This document shows, piece after piece, positions 32,571-44,800 of a DNA stretch of 64,000 nt (positions within the stretch are counted from its first letter, which is position 1; every line of letters starts with the position of its first letter). The position numbers were made by a program, and so were the translations under genes. Below the pieces are notes generated by a model. That model saw only the letters and a list, made by a program, of their open reading frames with translations. It was not told where the DNA came from and made no database searches. The DNA is taken from contig JBAZLJ010000002.1 in NCBI GenBank assembly GCA_041650315.1, forward strand, positions 327,976 to 391,975. Reading direction: 5' to 3'. This DNA comes from JAGVYF01 sp041650315. GTDB lineage: Archaea > Nanobdellota > Nanobdellia > Woesearchaeales > JAGVYF01.

Positions 32571-32752
32571 TCCCCTTGGCCGGACTTGAATTTGCCAAGA
32601 CTTATGTCTTTCCAGCAACCTCACGGTCCCGGCTGGCTATTTTTCATCCCATGGATATACCATTTAGTCAAATAGCGAACGCATCTCTGGCCTTCATATA
32701 CCTTTGATATATGAAAACAGCCGTGCGCTCTAACCAATTGAGCTACAAGGGG
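32571..32752 (-). tRNA. tRNA-Asn(GTT) with a long anticodon-loop intron and a T-arm intron
   Basis: Minus strand: acceptor CCCCTTG (32746-32752) pairs with CAAGGGG (32572-32578), discriminator A. D arm GCTCAATTGGTTAGAGC. Anticodon stem CACGG pairs with CCGTG (32622-32626); the loop begins CTGTT, so the anticodon is GTT. About 87 bases (about 32628-32714) form a structured intron with a TTCATATA/TATATGAA hairpin and CTATTT/AAATAG pairing. The T stem is GCTGG/CCGGC (32612-32616 with 32579-32583). Between the 5' T strand and the loop TTCAAGT lie 21 extra bases (about 32591-32611) with an AAGAC/GTCTT hairpin, a second intron. The TATA box is at 32777-32788. Confidence 0.82.
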
Positions 32753-32776
32753 CTGTTTCTTTAGGAGATATAGAGT

Positions 32777-32788
32777 GTTTATAAATAT
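32777..32788 (-). promoter_or_regulatory. tRNA-Asn TATA box
   Basis: gtttataaatat on the plus strand (atatttataaac on the minus strand) lies 25-36 bases before the tRNA-Asn 5' end. Confidence 0.55.
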
Positions 32789-32806
32789 TTGTGTAAGAAT
32801 GCTAAA

Positions 32807-35800
32807 TTAGATGTCCATAAGGTTTGCAAGGCCTTTCTTGAACGCTTTCATCCTCGCCTGGATCTCTTCTTCGGCTTTTTGCTTTAGCTCTGCTTCGTAT
32901 TTAGCGTTTTCTTTCTTGGTCTTGTTCATGATATCGCGTTCTCTGTTCGCCAATTCTTTCTCGGATTCAGCTTTCAGAGTCTTATATATATTAGCAAGCT
33001 TCTGATCATATTCTTTTTCTATGAGACTACGCGCTCTAGCAAAGACTTCCTGCTCTTGATGCTTCAATTCTGAATTATGCTCTTTAATCTGTTTTGAGAA
33101 TTTCAGATCGTATTCGGTCTTCAATGCGAGCTGCTGCTTGTTATGTTCTGCGTTCAATGATTCTTCTTTAGACGCTAGGTGATAAGATAATGAATTATTG
33201 AATTTAATTTCTAATTCTTTTCTCAACGATTCTAGTTTAGCTTCAGACTGCTTCTCTGTTGTTTCTTTGATTGAACGGATATCCGCATTGTATTTCTCTT
33301 TCAATACGGATTCTTTATGCTTCAGTTCCTCTATGTGGATCTTGTTAAGTTTATTGATCTCTTTCGCATGATCTGACGCGCCTGACTCCAATCTCCCCTC
33401 ATGGGCTTTCGTTATAGAATGTATCTCTGACATATGATCTTTATCTTGCCTGGATAACCTTTCTTCATATCCTTTTTTCAAGCTGCTTATCTGAGCCAGA
33501 TATTCTTTGTTTTGCTTAGAGGATTCCATATCAGTTTCTGCCTTCAATGCGAGCAGCTGCCTATTGTGCTCTGTGTTCAAAGATTCTTTCTGCGATGCTA
33601 AATTATAGGATAATGAATGATTGAATTTTGTCTCTAATTCTTTTCTTAATGATTCTAATTTGGATTCAGATTGTTTTTCTAAGGCCTCTTTGATTGAACG
33701 CAATTCTAAATTGTGTTTTTCTTTGAGTGCGGATTCTTTCGCTTTCAATCCTTCTTCGTGCATTTTCTTGAGATTCGCAATCTCTTTCAGGTGAACAGAA
33801 TTATCGGAATCGCGTATTTCACCATATTCTTTCTTCAATCTCAACAGCTCTTTTCCGTGCTCCGCCTTAAGCGATTCTTTCTGCGACGCTAAATTATAGG
33901 AGAATGAATGGTTGAATTTAATCTCTAATTCTTTGCCCAACTTAGATATCTTATTCTCATGCTCTTTGATCAATGATTCTTTCAATGATTTCAAATCTGA
34001 ATTATGCCTACGCGCCAACGCTTCTTCCTTATCTTTCATGGTTGACGCGAATTCTTTCTTCAACTGAGAGATCTCCTTTGAATTAGCGTCTATCAACGCA
34101 TCTTTATCTTTCCTTAATCTGAGCGCCAACTCTTGCTCTGCTTTCAGCTCTTTAGAGAATTTCTCGGATTCTTTCTCGAGTTTCAGTTTCAATTGATGCT
34201 CATGCTCTTTCAGCTTCGCTTCATTATGCTGCTCGAGTTCTGCGATCTTCTTATCATTATTCTTGTATATCTCTGACAACTCTTTCTTATGCTCGATTGC
34301 CAACGATTCCTTTTGCGCCCTCAATTCGAAATCCAACCTCTCATTGAATCTGGATTCCATCTCTTTAGCTATGAGTGTCAATTTTGATTCATGCGATTTT
34401 TCCAACGATTCTTTCAACGCTTTCAATTCAATCTGCGATTCCTTATACTTTGATTCGGCTATTTGTTTCAGTTCCCTCTCATGTTGCTTAGCTAGCTTGT
34501 TAAGCTCCATCTGGAATCCTTCTTTCAGTTTAGCGGTATGAACGTCATAGTCCGTTTTCTGCTGCAGGACTTTCTCTTTATGCTCTACGCTCAACCTCTC
34601 TTTCTGCGCATTTAATTCTAATACTCTTTCTTCCGCTAATGATTCTTTCAATGCATGAGCTGATGAATGCAATTCTTTCTTGAGCTTCGCTTCGAAAGAT
34701 TCTGTAAGTTCAATTTCTTTCTGTTTCAATGCAGATTGGTTTGCTTCTTCTAATCTGGCGATTTTAGATGAATGTGACTCGTTTAGTTTTGACAATGCAT
34801 GATCATGTTCTGTGTTCAGCTCTAAAATATCCTGCTTATGGCCCATCTCCATGCGCTCTTTCAATGATTTGAGTTCGAATGACTGCTGTTTAGAATGCTT
34901 CTCTTCAAGCTCCTGGCGCATCTCTGACATTCTTTTCCGGTGCTGAGCGCTTAACTCATTCGACTGCCTGATGAGTTTGTTTTGCAGCTCCAATGCTAGC
35001 CTTTGTTTGAGTTGAGTTGATTCGAGCTTATTCTTATCTTCCATCAATAGCTGTTCTGCCGCGAATCTCTGCTCGTAATCCAGTTTCAATTCCCGCCTGT
35101 ACTTGTTGAGCTTGCTGTCGAATTCGGATTCTTTCTGGTTCAATGAATTCGCTTCTTCCTTGCTCAATCCAGCTTTGACCTTGCTGAGCTTGTCATTAAG
35201 GCGCATATTGAATTCCGCGTCCACTTTCCGAGCTAACTCTTCTCTTATCTTGCTCTGGAACTCATGCTCAACTTCTTTGAGCTTAGAATCATATTTCCTT
35301 ATGAGCTGGAATTCTTTCTCTTGATAAGATTTATGAAGGTCATGTTTCAACGAATCCAATTCAGATCTCTGTTTCCTGTGCTGCTCCAGGTACTTAGCTT
35401 CGAGCCTGTTCTTTTCCTCTTCGAGCCTCTCTTTCTTTGTTTTAGAAAGATGATCATATCTTTGGATAAGCACCTTTTTCAGATTTAATGGACTTATTGT
35501 TTTCTTTTTCGGTTTATGGACTATTTGCTTCTTTCTTAGTTGAGCATGCTTCTTTAGAACTATAACTTTCTTCTTTACTATCTTAGGAACTTTTTTTGGC
35601 GCTTTGAGCTTCTCTTTGAGCTCTTCCAGTTTCTTTTCAATCTTAGGAATGTTATATACGCCCTTGAGCAATGGCTTGATCTCTGCGACTTCTTTAGAAA
35701 ACCTAGAACCAGCATGAAGAGATTCTAACTCTTTTTTCAATTCCTCTAATCGCTCTATCCCTTTCCCGAATACTTCGAAATCTCTTTTTATCTCTTCAAA

Positions 35801-35812
35801 TGAATTGCTCAT
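32807..35812 (-). CDS. Large coiled-coil protein (1001 residues), unknown function
   Basis: After about 55 mixed residues and a basic segment (about 70-115, KKVPKIVKKKVIVLKKHAQL and KKQIVHKPKKKT), nearly the whole protein from about 130 to 985 is charged heptad-type helix with no signal peptide, membrane helix or Cys. There are no Walker motifs, so it is not an SMC/Rad50 ATPase. Internal repetition is clear: FNHSxSYNLASQKESL occurs three times with little change (DNA near 33871-33920, 33579-33630, 33158-33208), and weaker copies (for example ELRAQKESLAIEHKKE) occur earlier. It lies 61 bases after the giant surface gene on the same strand, with its own TATA and SD. A cytoskeletal or scaffold role is an inference. 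Confidence 0.8.
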   Translation of the reverse strand: MSNSFEEIKRDFEVFGKGIERLEELKKELESLHAGSRFSKEVAEIKPLLKGVYNIPKIEKKLEELKEKLKAPKKVPKIVKKKVIVLKKHAQLRKKQIVHKPKKKTISPLNLKKVLIQRYDHLSKTKKERLEEEKNRLEAKYLEQHRKQRSELDSLKHDLHKSYQEKEFQLIRKYDSKLKEVEHEFQSKIREELARKVDAEFNMRLNDKLSKVKAGLSKEEANSLNQKESEFDSKLNKYRRELKLDYEQRFAAEQLLMEDKNKLESTQLKQRLALELQNKLIRQSNELSAQHRKRMSEMRQELEEKHSKQQSFELKSLKERMEMGHKQDILELNTEHDHALSKLNESHSSKIARLEEANQSALKQKEIELTESFEAKLKKELHSSAHALKESLAEERVLELNAQKERLSVEHKEKVLQQKTDYDVHTAKLKEGFQMELNKLAKQHERELKQIAESKYKESQIELKALKESLEKSHESKLTLIAKEMESRFNERLDFELRAQKESLAIEHKKELSEIYKNNDKKIAELEQHNEAKLKEHEHQLKLKLEKESEKFSKELKAEQELALRLRKDKDALIDANSKEISQLKKEFASTMKDKEEALARRHNSDLKSLKESLIKEHENKISKLGKELEIKFNHSFSYNLASQKESLKAEHGKELLRLKKEYGEIRDSDNSVHLKEIANLKKMHEEGLKAKESALKEKHNLELRSIKEALEKQSESKLESLRKELETKFNHSLSYNLASQKESLNTEHNRQLLALKAETDMESSKQNKEYLAQISSLKKGYEERLSRQDKDHMSEIHSITKAHEGRLESGASDHAKEINKLNKIHIEELKHKESVLKEKYNADIRSIKETTEKQSEAKLESLRKELEIKFNNSLSYHLASKEESLNAEHNKQQLALKTEYDLKFSKQIKEHNSELKHQEQEVFARARSLIEKEYDQKLANIYKTLKAESEKELANRERDIMNKTKKENAKYEAELKQKAEEEIQARMKAFKKGLANLMDI

Positions 35813-35821
35813 CCACTTGTT

Positions 35822-35869
35822 ACCTCTTTTTTACTATATTATATTGTATATTTATGATATATAAATATT
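35822..35869 (-). promoter_or_regulatory. TATA box and Shine-Dalgarno of the coiled-coil gene
   Basis: On the minus strand, atatttatatatc (35857-35869) is a TATA box and agaggt (35822-35827) an SD nine bases before the ATG. The coiled-coil gene can therefore be expressed separately from the giant gene that ends at 35874. Confidence 0.5.
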
Positions 35870-35873
35870 ATCT

Positions 35874-38800
35874 TTATTTACCTAGTTCTTGCTCTAATAT
35901 GGACGTATCATAACCTTTGGCTTTCCATTCATGAATCTTCTTCTTTAATGTTGCTTGTTCTTTATTAGGATTCAATTGTTGCTCTAGAACGCTCGTATCG
36001 TAGCCTTTTGATTTCCATGATGCTATTTTGTTCAGCAGAGCTTTCTCATCAAATACTGCCTTAGGATGCTTTAATTCGTGCTCTAATACGCTTGTGTCAT
36101 AGCCCTTGGCTTTCCATAGAGCGATCTTGTGTTGGAGTATTTCTTGCTCTTTGGAGATTTTTTTGGGATTTAACTTATGTTCTAGCACGCTTGTGTCGTA
36201 TCCTTTCGCCTTCCATTCTCTTATCTGCTTGATAAGTTGCGCGTTGTCTTCATGCACTACTTTATGCTCATGCTTGATTAACTCGTGCTTGACTGCATGC
36301 GCCTTGATGAATTTGTGCTTAAGATTATGGACCAATACGGACTTACGCTTGAATATCTGCGCGAATTTTGCTTTGTGTTTGACAATATGCGCGTGGGCAT
36401 GGATTATCTTATGCTTGATCCTGTGATGTACTTCGTGGATTCTCTCGAACGAGATATGGATCCTGTACTGGCTTAATTGCCTAAAGAATGCGAATAACCT
36501 GCTTAATCTGCCTGCTTTCTTCTTATACTCTACAGGCTCAACTATAATCCTGCGCCTTGGCGTGAATAATTGATATAAATAATTCTCATAAGTGAAGTAG
36601 CTGATACTGAGCAGGATTATCAATATGAATACTAATAGGAATGGCATCGGGACCGATGAAGCTAACTGTAGTATCGGACTTTGTTTGACTACTTTGAACA
36701 CAGCACTGCTTGTGGCTACGCCATGCGGATAGACTGCTTTTGTATATATCAGATAATATCCATCTTTCAGTTCTTCTGGAATTGGCAATTCGATGTTCAC
36801 TTGTTTCTGCTCATCAACTGCGAATGTCTCGTGCTGTTGGATTATGTCTGTGCCATTGAAATCTCTTATGCTGTAGTATAATTCTACGTCTACTGGTTTG
36901 AGCCTGCCAAAGTTATAAAGATAAACTTCTGCAGAAATAGTTTCACCTGGCTGTGTTTCTATATTCTCGGGCAATTCTACTTTTATGTCAAACAACGATT
37001 TCTTATCTTTGACTTCTATAATCATAATTACTTGTTTAGATGTAGCGCCTGCTCTTATTGTCAAAATGCCAGTGTAGATATCTGCTATGTCGCTTTCCTT
37101 AGCAGTGAATGCTATATTGATAGTCTTCTGTTCACCTGGCTTGATAGTAAGCCCTCTATGATCAATTGTGAATCTGTTATTATCGGATGATAATACAAAT
37201 GATAATTCACTGCTTGTAGGATTGCTGATTATCAACGGCATCAATGCCGTGTCTCCTTGATAGAGCTGGACTTTGAGCAAGCTCTGGTCTGTATCGAATG
37301 ATGAATAGCCGCCAGATCCGCCTTCACCTGCTGATGTGCCTGAACTGCCGCCAGTGGAGCCTGTTGTCCCTGTTACGCCACTAGAATATACTGTGACTGT
37401 GATGTTGTCTGTCGCAGTTAGTTGTGCTAATCCTTCTTTCTGGCAAGTTACATTGTATGAATATGTTCCAGCTGTTGTGAATGTCCTGTTGTACCAATAA
37501 TAAGTCTCTGAACCCTGCATTATTCCTTCGCTGTCTGCGAATGAAATGTTACATGATGCGTTTATGATTGAATTACTAGTTTCGTTATCAGTGTAATTCG
37601 CGAAGAAACTAATCAACTGATTTGTGTATTTGGTTGTCGCGTTAGGCATACCTGTATCGTGCTGGTCCCAGATTGTGAGATTCGGACCAAATATGTCCGC
37701 ACCAGCGTATGCGGTAAATCCATTCACTTTTATCCAGAAGTGCGTTCCGTTATCACCATAATTGTAATTGCTCTTATCATTGCATGTCCAAGCGTTATCT
37801 GTGCAGGTTGATGTTAATGTTGTCCATGCCGAGCAATAGCAAATCTGGTTCACATCAATGCCGTTCAATGGGATTGTCAGATTCGCTTCTGTGAAATTTA
37901 GTTCAAGGTCCAATGCTAAAGTCTGGCTGAACTCTCTTGCTTGATTCGGTTTGTTGTTTGATACTGTGAACTGCGGAGCTATGGTGAAATTCTCTGTTGC
38001 ATTCACATTCTTCAAGTATAGGCTTGACATATTGTTTGTGAACAATAGGCTGTAAATGTCTTCATTCACTACTCTCCTAGTATTTGATGCAGATGTTGCG
38101 TTGATACTGTAATCTCTTAACAGATATCCGTTCCTGTCGAATATTGATATCATTGAATTCTGGTTGATGTTATAGATTGTGAAATTGAATTGCGCATCCG
38201 GACTATCGACTTGTCTGTCTGCCTCCAATGCTGAGCCCACTATTTGCGCGTCAGGAGCAATTGCTGAACCTATATCGGTGATACTTACCAGCCATCTCAA
38301 GTAAGGTATGTTCGGGACTATGACTGAATCTCTATACTGCCCTGTGCCTATCTGTGTTAATTGCTCAATGTAATGTGTCTGCAACGGAGTAGGGCTGGCG
38401 GATGATTTAGGCTGGACTGTCAAGTTGGTCACATTGTATAATACTCCGTCCCTTGTTGTGTTGATGTAAAGTATAGCTAAATCATTCTCATAATACTGCC
38501 CGTTCCTATCGTTGCCTATCTTGAGATAAGTGTAATACTGCGATAATCTGAATTGACTTAATTCACTGTTTACTGCATTGACTGTATTTTCCGGCAAGTC
38601 TGTGAAATTTATTACTAGATCGTACATGCCTAATATTTCTCCTGATTTACTCCAATTGATTTCGCATACGCCTGAAGCATTGCTGTAAATTGTGTCTAAC
38701 TTGGTTGTGTTGATATATGCAGTGCAATTGGCTCGGATGCTGTACGACGTGTTATCGTAATCGTATATTCTTGCTTTAATTTTCGTGATTGAATCTACTA

Positions 38801-41800
38801 CCCCGTTAGGGTCTTCACCGGCTACGTCATCACCTCTTGAGATGACTGATCCATTCTCTGGATATGTGATGTTTATTGCCGCTCTTCTGTTGACTGTGAT
38901 GGAAGTGTTTAGAGAATTGTCCTCAACGTTAGCTTCTACGATTTCATTTACTGCTGTAGCGTTTATCAACCATGTTCCTGCTTGGGCTGTCCATGGGAAG
39001 AATAATGAGACCTTGCTGTTCATTGAGACATCTGTTAAGTTCGAGAAAATGATATTCGCTATAGTTACTGTCACGTTAACGTCTGTGAAATCAATTATAT
39101 TGTTGTTTTCTAGGGTAATATTGAGGATGACTTCATTTGTTGTGTTCGGCAAATTTGGTGTGTATGTGATGCTGTCAATCTTCAAGTTGCTGGCGCTCTC
39201 TGACACGCTGAAGTTACTGGAGATGTTTATGCTATTTCCCCAAGTGTCATTGACGTAAACTGTGTAATTTGTGATTGTGCCGAACGAGGCGTTTACTGGG
39301 ATGGTGATGGACCATATAGTGCCACTCACTAGAGATAGGAATCCTTGCCATATCTGATTTATGCCATCTGATATCGTTGTCCAAATAACTATCCATGCAC
39401 TGCCTATTGGAGTGTCTGATGTTATATTGACGTAGAGCGTGGCGTTCTCGTTCAAGCCAGCGGGATTGGTTTCATTGACTAACTCTGCGTTGATGTCTGT
39501 GACATTAATGATTGCTACTGTTGGTGCGGTTGCATCTGTCACCATCACTGTTGTGTTGACTTGTACGCCATAATCATAACCGTCGTACGGCGTTACGCCG
39601 AAGGTTAGGTTTGTTCCTGGGGACTGGTAATAGTTTAATGTCATGTTGTTGATTGTGTGATTTGCGCCGTCGTTTGCTATCTGGCCGTAGAAGGTTTGGT
39701 TGTAGAGATCGCTGATTTCTAATGAGCTTAGAGATCTGTTCCAGATCATGACTTCATCAATAGAGCCGTTGAAGAAATATGCGGCCGAACCATATTTTCC
39801 AATAAATTTAACTCTATTAGCATCAACATAACTACATTCAGTATTAGTTTGTTTCTTAACTTGTCCATTAACATAAAGAACCAATACTTTCGTAATATTA
39901 TCACAAGTCATCCCTACTTGAGTCCAGGTATTTAATGGAACTACTCCACCAACTGTTGCTATATAAGAACCATTGTAGTATTCTAATGAATTTGCACCAT
40001 TTAATTGCATGAAATATCCACTAAGTATCGCTTGATGATTTATTAATGCGCCAGTCTTAATCCATGCAGATGCGCTCCATCCAATCATCTGTTCCGTAAC
40101 TATTCTGGCAGGTAAAGCTATGAAATCTCCGCTTCCATTGAGTGAATATGCTCCTTTGATTTTACCGGTGGCATTCGTTATGCCCGAAGTGACATTCGCA
40201 TTATTTGCGCCAGTTGCATCTAATACATTCCCATCCATTTTCCAATATGCGACCAATCCAGTCTTCCAAACGTTTGTTCCGTTGATGTACCATTCGTAAA
40301 TAGATGCATTCTCTCTGTGGCCGTCTGCGTCAGTGTAGTCCCATGTCGCTGATACTTCGGCGACTGTGTTGTTAACTGATAATGGTTTGATGGTGACGTT
40401 GCCAGCGGTTGGCAATGAATTCTGGACTGTTAACTGGGTTGAATTCTGCGCTGTGCCGAACTGAGCGTTGTCGTTCGGTTCAATCTGTACACTTACTGTT
40501 GTGCCTTTGTTGATTATGGATTCGTCTAGGCTGTATAATGGTCTGCTGAGGTTGTATAGGTCGTTGACTTCAGATGCTGATAAATCACGATTATAAATTG
40601 ATACTTCGTCCATTGATCCATTATAATATACACTTGAATATCTACCCAAATATGGAGATGTTGACACCCCTTTTATACTTCCAGTAACACTACAAGTTTT
40701 ATTCAAAAGTCCATTAATATAAATTAACAAAGAAGTTCCATTATATGCAGCCACTATGTGCTGCCAATTGTTAACTGAAATCTTACCACCCGTACAATAA
40801 ATACTTGGAGATAAACCCATTAAACCAAATTTAATAAATGTATTATCTATTAACAGTAAATGAGTTACACCAGTACTTGTTAAACCCGTATTATATAAGT
40901 AGTTATCAATAGATAGGTCTTTTGGATTTATCCACATTGAAATAGCTAAATTTGAGGTGAGATTAAAAACGGGATTAGGAGTAATTGTAACATAATCATC
41001 TACCCCATCAAATCTCAATGCAGAGTTGAATTTAGAGGCGTTTGTCCAGTTCGCATGTTTAGTGATTGTCCCATCATAGCCACCAATCGCATCTTTCACC
41101 TTACTTCCAACGCCTTCATCTAAATGCCATAACACCATTGGTGGATTTGTTATAGTCTCATTAGAATAATATGTGCCGTTGATGTACCAAGTCAAGATAG
41201 TATTATTCTGCGCATTGCCGTCTACATCACTATAGTTCCATGTTGCAGTTGGATAATTATTTGTGTATAATGTATACGGAGTGATGTTCACATTATTTAC
41301 ACTTGGATCCCTATTGACATATATGCTGCCGGACATATTACCAACATTGCCCCATGTATCATTCGTATATATAGTATAATTCGTAATCTGGCCGAATGAA
41401 TTGTTTGTCGGGACTTGAACAGACCATACGCCTTCAAATAAAGTGCCGGACAATAATGATAGAAATCCTTGCCATAAGATGTTGCCTGCGTTCGCTACTG
41501 TTTGCCAGATGACTACCCATACACTGCTCACTTCAACATTCGATGATACGTTGACATACAATGTAGCGTTATCGCCCGACAAGACAGGATTTGAAGCGTT
41601 ATTTGCAGTGTTGTCTATGCCCGTGATATTTATCTCTGCCACATTCGGAGGTATTGAATCTACTGTGAATGTAACTGAATCCATATGCGAGTCATTATCA
41701 TGCGTGCTATTGGCATATATCCTCAAGATGTTCGTTCCGTTTGACAAGCCAGTGATTGTTAGATTATTAATGCAACCAGGGATACTGATATTTATGCCAC

Positions 41801-44800
41801 CGTTTATGCTGTATTTGCATGAACCTATGCCTGAATAGTCCAATGCTGAGAAGTTGACTGAAATAGTTGGACCGTATTCTACATTATCCAGCGGTGAATA
41901 GAGAGTGACTGTGACTTCATCGAAGTATAAGTTAGGATTCCTTCCCAGCCCGATCTTCTCGGCATCACTTAATCTGCCGCCGGCAGTATGAGTCATCTTA
42001 GGATTTGTGTAATAAGTGAATAATGCATCAAAATCAGATATTCCGTCGGCATTGCTGTCTGTTGAGTTCAATGTGGCGTTATCCGGTAGATTGAATATGA
42101 CGAATGACTGCTGATACTTATTGAAGATCATATTATTCCATTGACCATGATTGTACAACACTATGTCGTAGATAGAGTCTTGGCTAGTATCCACATTGAA
42201 TCCTGACACATAGCCTACTTTCAAAGTCTGATTGTATGGCGAGAAGAATCTGCTTTTGTCTATATCCGTTGAATTCGGCACGCTAATCTCTGAAGTCAAA
42301 GCTGTACCGCCCAAACACCCATCAACACCGCTACTTGGACCCCATTCAGCAGTTGTGTCGTTATATAATTTCAAGCAGGCGTAATCGAACTCGACTGGCT
42401 GGACATAGCCGTAATAATCAGACCACCATTCGTTCATCTGCCAGTGTCTGTAATAATAGCTATTGATATTGTTGCTGGGAGTGAAATTGCTCTCCCAATA
42501 GTATACGACGAAAAGATAGCAATTCCTGCCCGTATTGTTGTATGCGCCAATGCCTGCGTCAGTATTCGTGAAATTGTAAGGTATGAAATGATCTATGAGT
42601 ACACCAGTGTCCCTATTAACGCCGTTAGTGACGCCGCCTGCGAACGATCCACCCCTGTCATATTTAGACCCGACCATGCTTTCTGGCATATCTGGAGTCC
42701 CGAACGTGATAACGGACATGCAATCGAACACATTCCCGCCATTCTCCATACAATATGTTAACGCGTCAGCCTGGTATGTAAGATAATTGGCGTAAGTGAT
42801 AGTGTAATTCAATGGTTGTTTTGGGCTGTTGAAATAGACATACTTAGTGTCATCTCTTCTCAAACCCGTCCTATTCCTTTCCAATGCAGGTTTGGTCCAG
42901 TTCAATGCGACATATCCGCTGTCGTTGATTATGTACATTGTGTTCCATGCGGCAGGAAGATTTTCTATTCTTCTGTATTTCATGGCACTATCTGAATCTT
43001 GCGTCAATGTGTAATTCGTCCAATTAACTCCATTCCACCATCTTGCTGTCAAGTTGCCGTATATGCTTAATCCTGATTCTATCCATACCCAGTCCTCTTC
43101 CTGGTACGATCCTTCTCTCATACCTGACTGGTTGTAACAAGGAGTTATGCCGATTCCGTTCGGGCAATATTCCCTGTACCTGTAATCCAAATCGCCTTCA
43201 TCGTAGTTTCCGACAAAGAAGTCTTGGACTGGCATTATCTCGTGATTGTAAACTGCGCTGTACCCAGTATAAGCGCCTGTGGCTTTGACCCTATAGAAAT
43301 ATTGTCTGCCGTAAGTTACTGGCATCTCATAGCAGAATGTCCCTGTGCTTATTTTTTCGGTTATAGCGGTTTCGCTGAAATCTGTCGATAGATCATTCCA
43401 ATACTGGATAGATACATCGACACTTGAATCGCCAGACATACTGGTCAGATTTCCGCATACTATGACCTTTTCATTCGATCTATTCTCGGTGTAATTGTAA
43501 ATCACAGACAATGGAGTTGTGTAAGCTGTTCCTAATATGAAACTGCCTGCGCTTGTCTTGTTTCCGATAACGCCCTGCGAGAACACTTCATAATAATAGG
43601 TTGTATTTTGGTTGAGGTTACCTAGATAGATATGAGGATGAGTCGTCTGCATATCCCATGTTTTGTTTAGGGTGTATGTGACTGTCCAGTTGAGGTAACT
43701 TGAATCTCCTACATTGAGGAATGTTATCGAGACAGGATTGCTTGTGGCGTTAATCGTGTAATTCGCGTTGTATGCAGTTGTTGATGATGTGACGTTGACT
43801 ATCGATATATAATCTGTAGGATGCATATTCAACTCTTTCAGATTCTCGACATTGCCGGGCAGATTGCTGAAAGTCTCAGTCACTGTCATGTAATTGTATG
43901 CCCATGTACTGCCGAATAAATAAGGATTTGTCGCGTATCTAACTCTGTTGTCTGTGACTTGGTCAACAGTCCATGTTATGTTTGTCGAATTTTGTGTTCT
44001 TCCTATACTGTTGTTTATGCTGCTTATGACTGGAAGATCCAAGTATGGAGTCTCTCTATCATTCATTGTGTAATATTGCGTTGCTGATGTGTATGACAAT
44101 ACTGATTCATTCGCTGATGCTGAGGGATAACCATAATACATCCAGAGCTTGACATCATAATCCTTGTCCAATCCTAGTTTGAATGATTGGTTGTTGTCAT
44201 CGAAATGGTTGCTGTTGACTAGGATTTCTGCAGTCGATGCATACATCCATGTAATCATCGATTCATAGAAGTATGATGATGCGTTGCTGTTCGAGTACAC
44301 TTCTGTCCATGCTTTTGTAGTCTGGTCCCTGCAGTAAGTGATGACTGACGGATTCATATAATCCTGGTCCGCTTTGAATTCTATATTTGTTCCGCCGAAG
44401 CAAGCTAATGGTATTTCAGAATCCCAATACCAGGTGCCGACATAGAGTCTTAATAACGACGATGTTTTCGCTCCGGCAGGTATGCTGTAATTGAACCACT
44501 GCGTGGCGTGCAGTCCTTCCTGGCTAGGTATGCATCTGGAATCCCAGTCGCCGTCATGGCAGTAAGTTGTGTTGTCGTAACTGCCATTGTACTGCATTTC
44601 GTTGGGGACTGTCTGCGTTGTCGAGCCGCCTGTGCCTGCGATATCCCATGTGACGATATCGTATGGCAATATACTTTGTGATTGATAATCCGTGAACCTC
44701 AAATCATTGCCGTTAGTGTAATTGAGTGTGTCGAAGTCAGGATATGTTGACCATGATGCAGTCCTCTGGAAGTTCGCGTCTGTTAATGTGATGTTTAAGA

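Noticed and set aside
32807..35812. SMC/Rad50-type ATPase
   Set aside because: There is no Walker A, Walker B or ABC signature and no hinge; only coiled coil.
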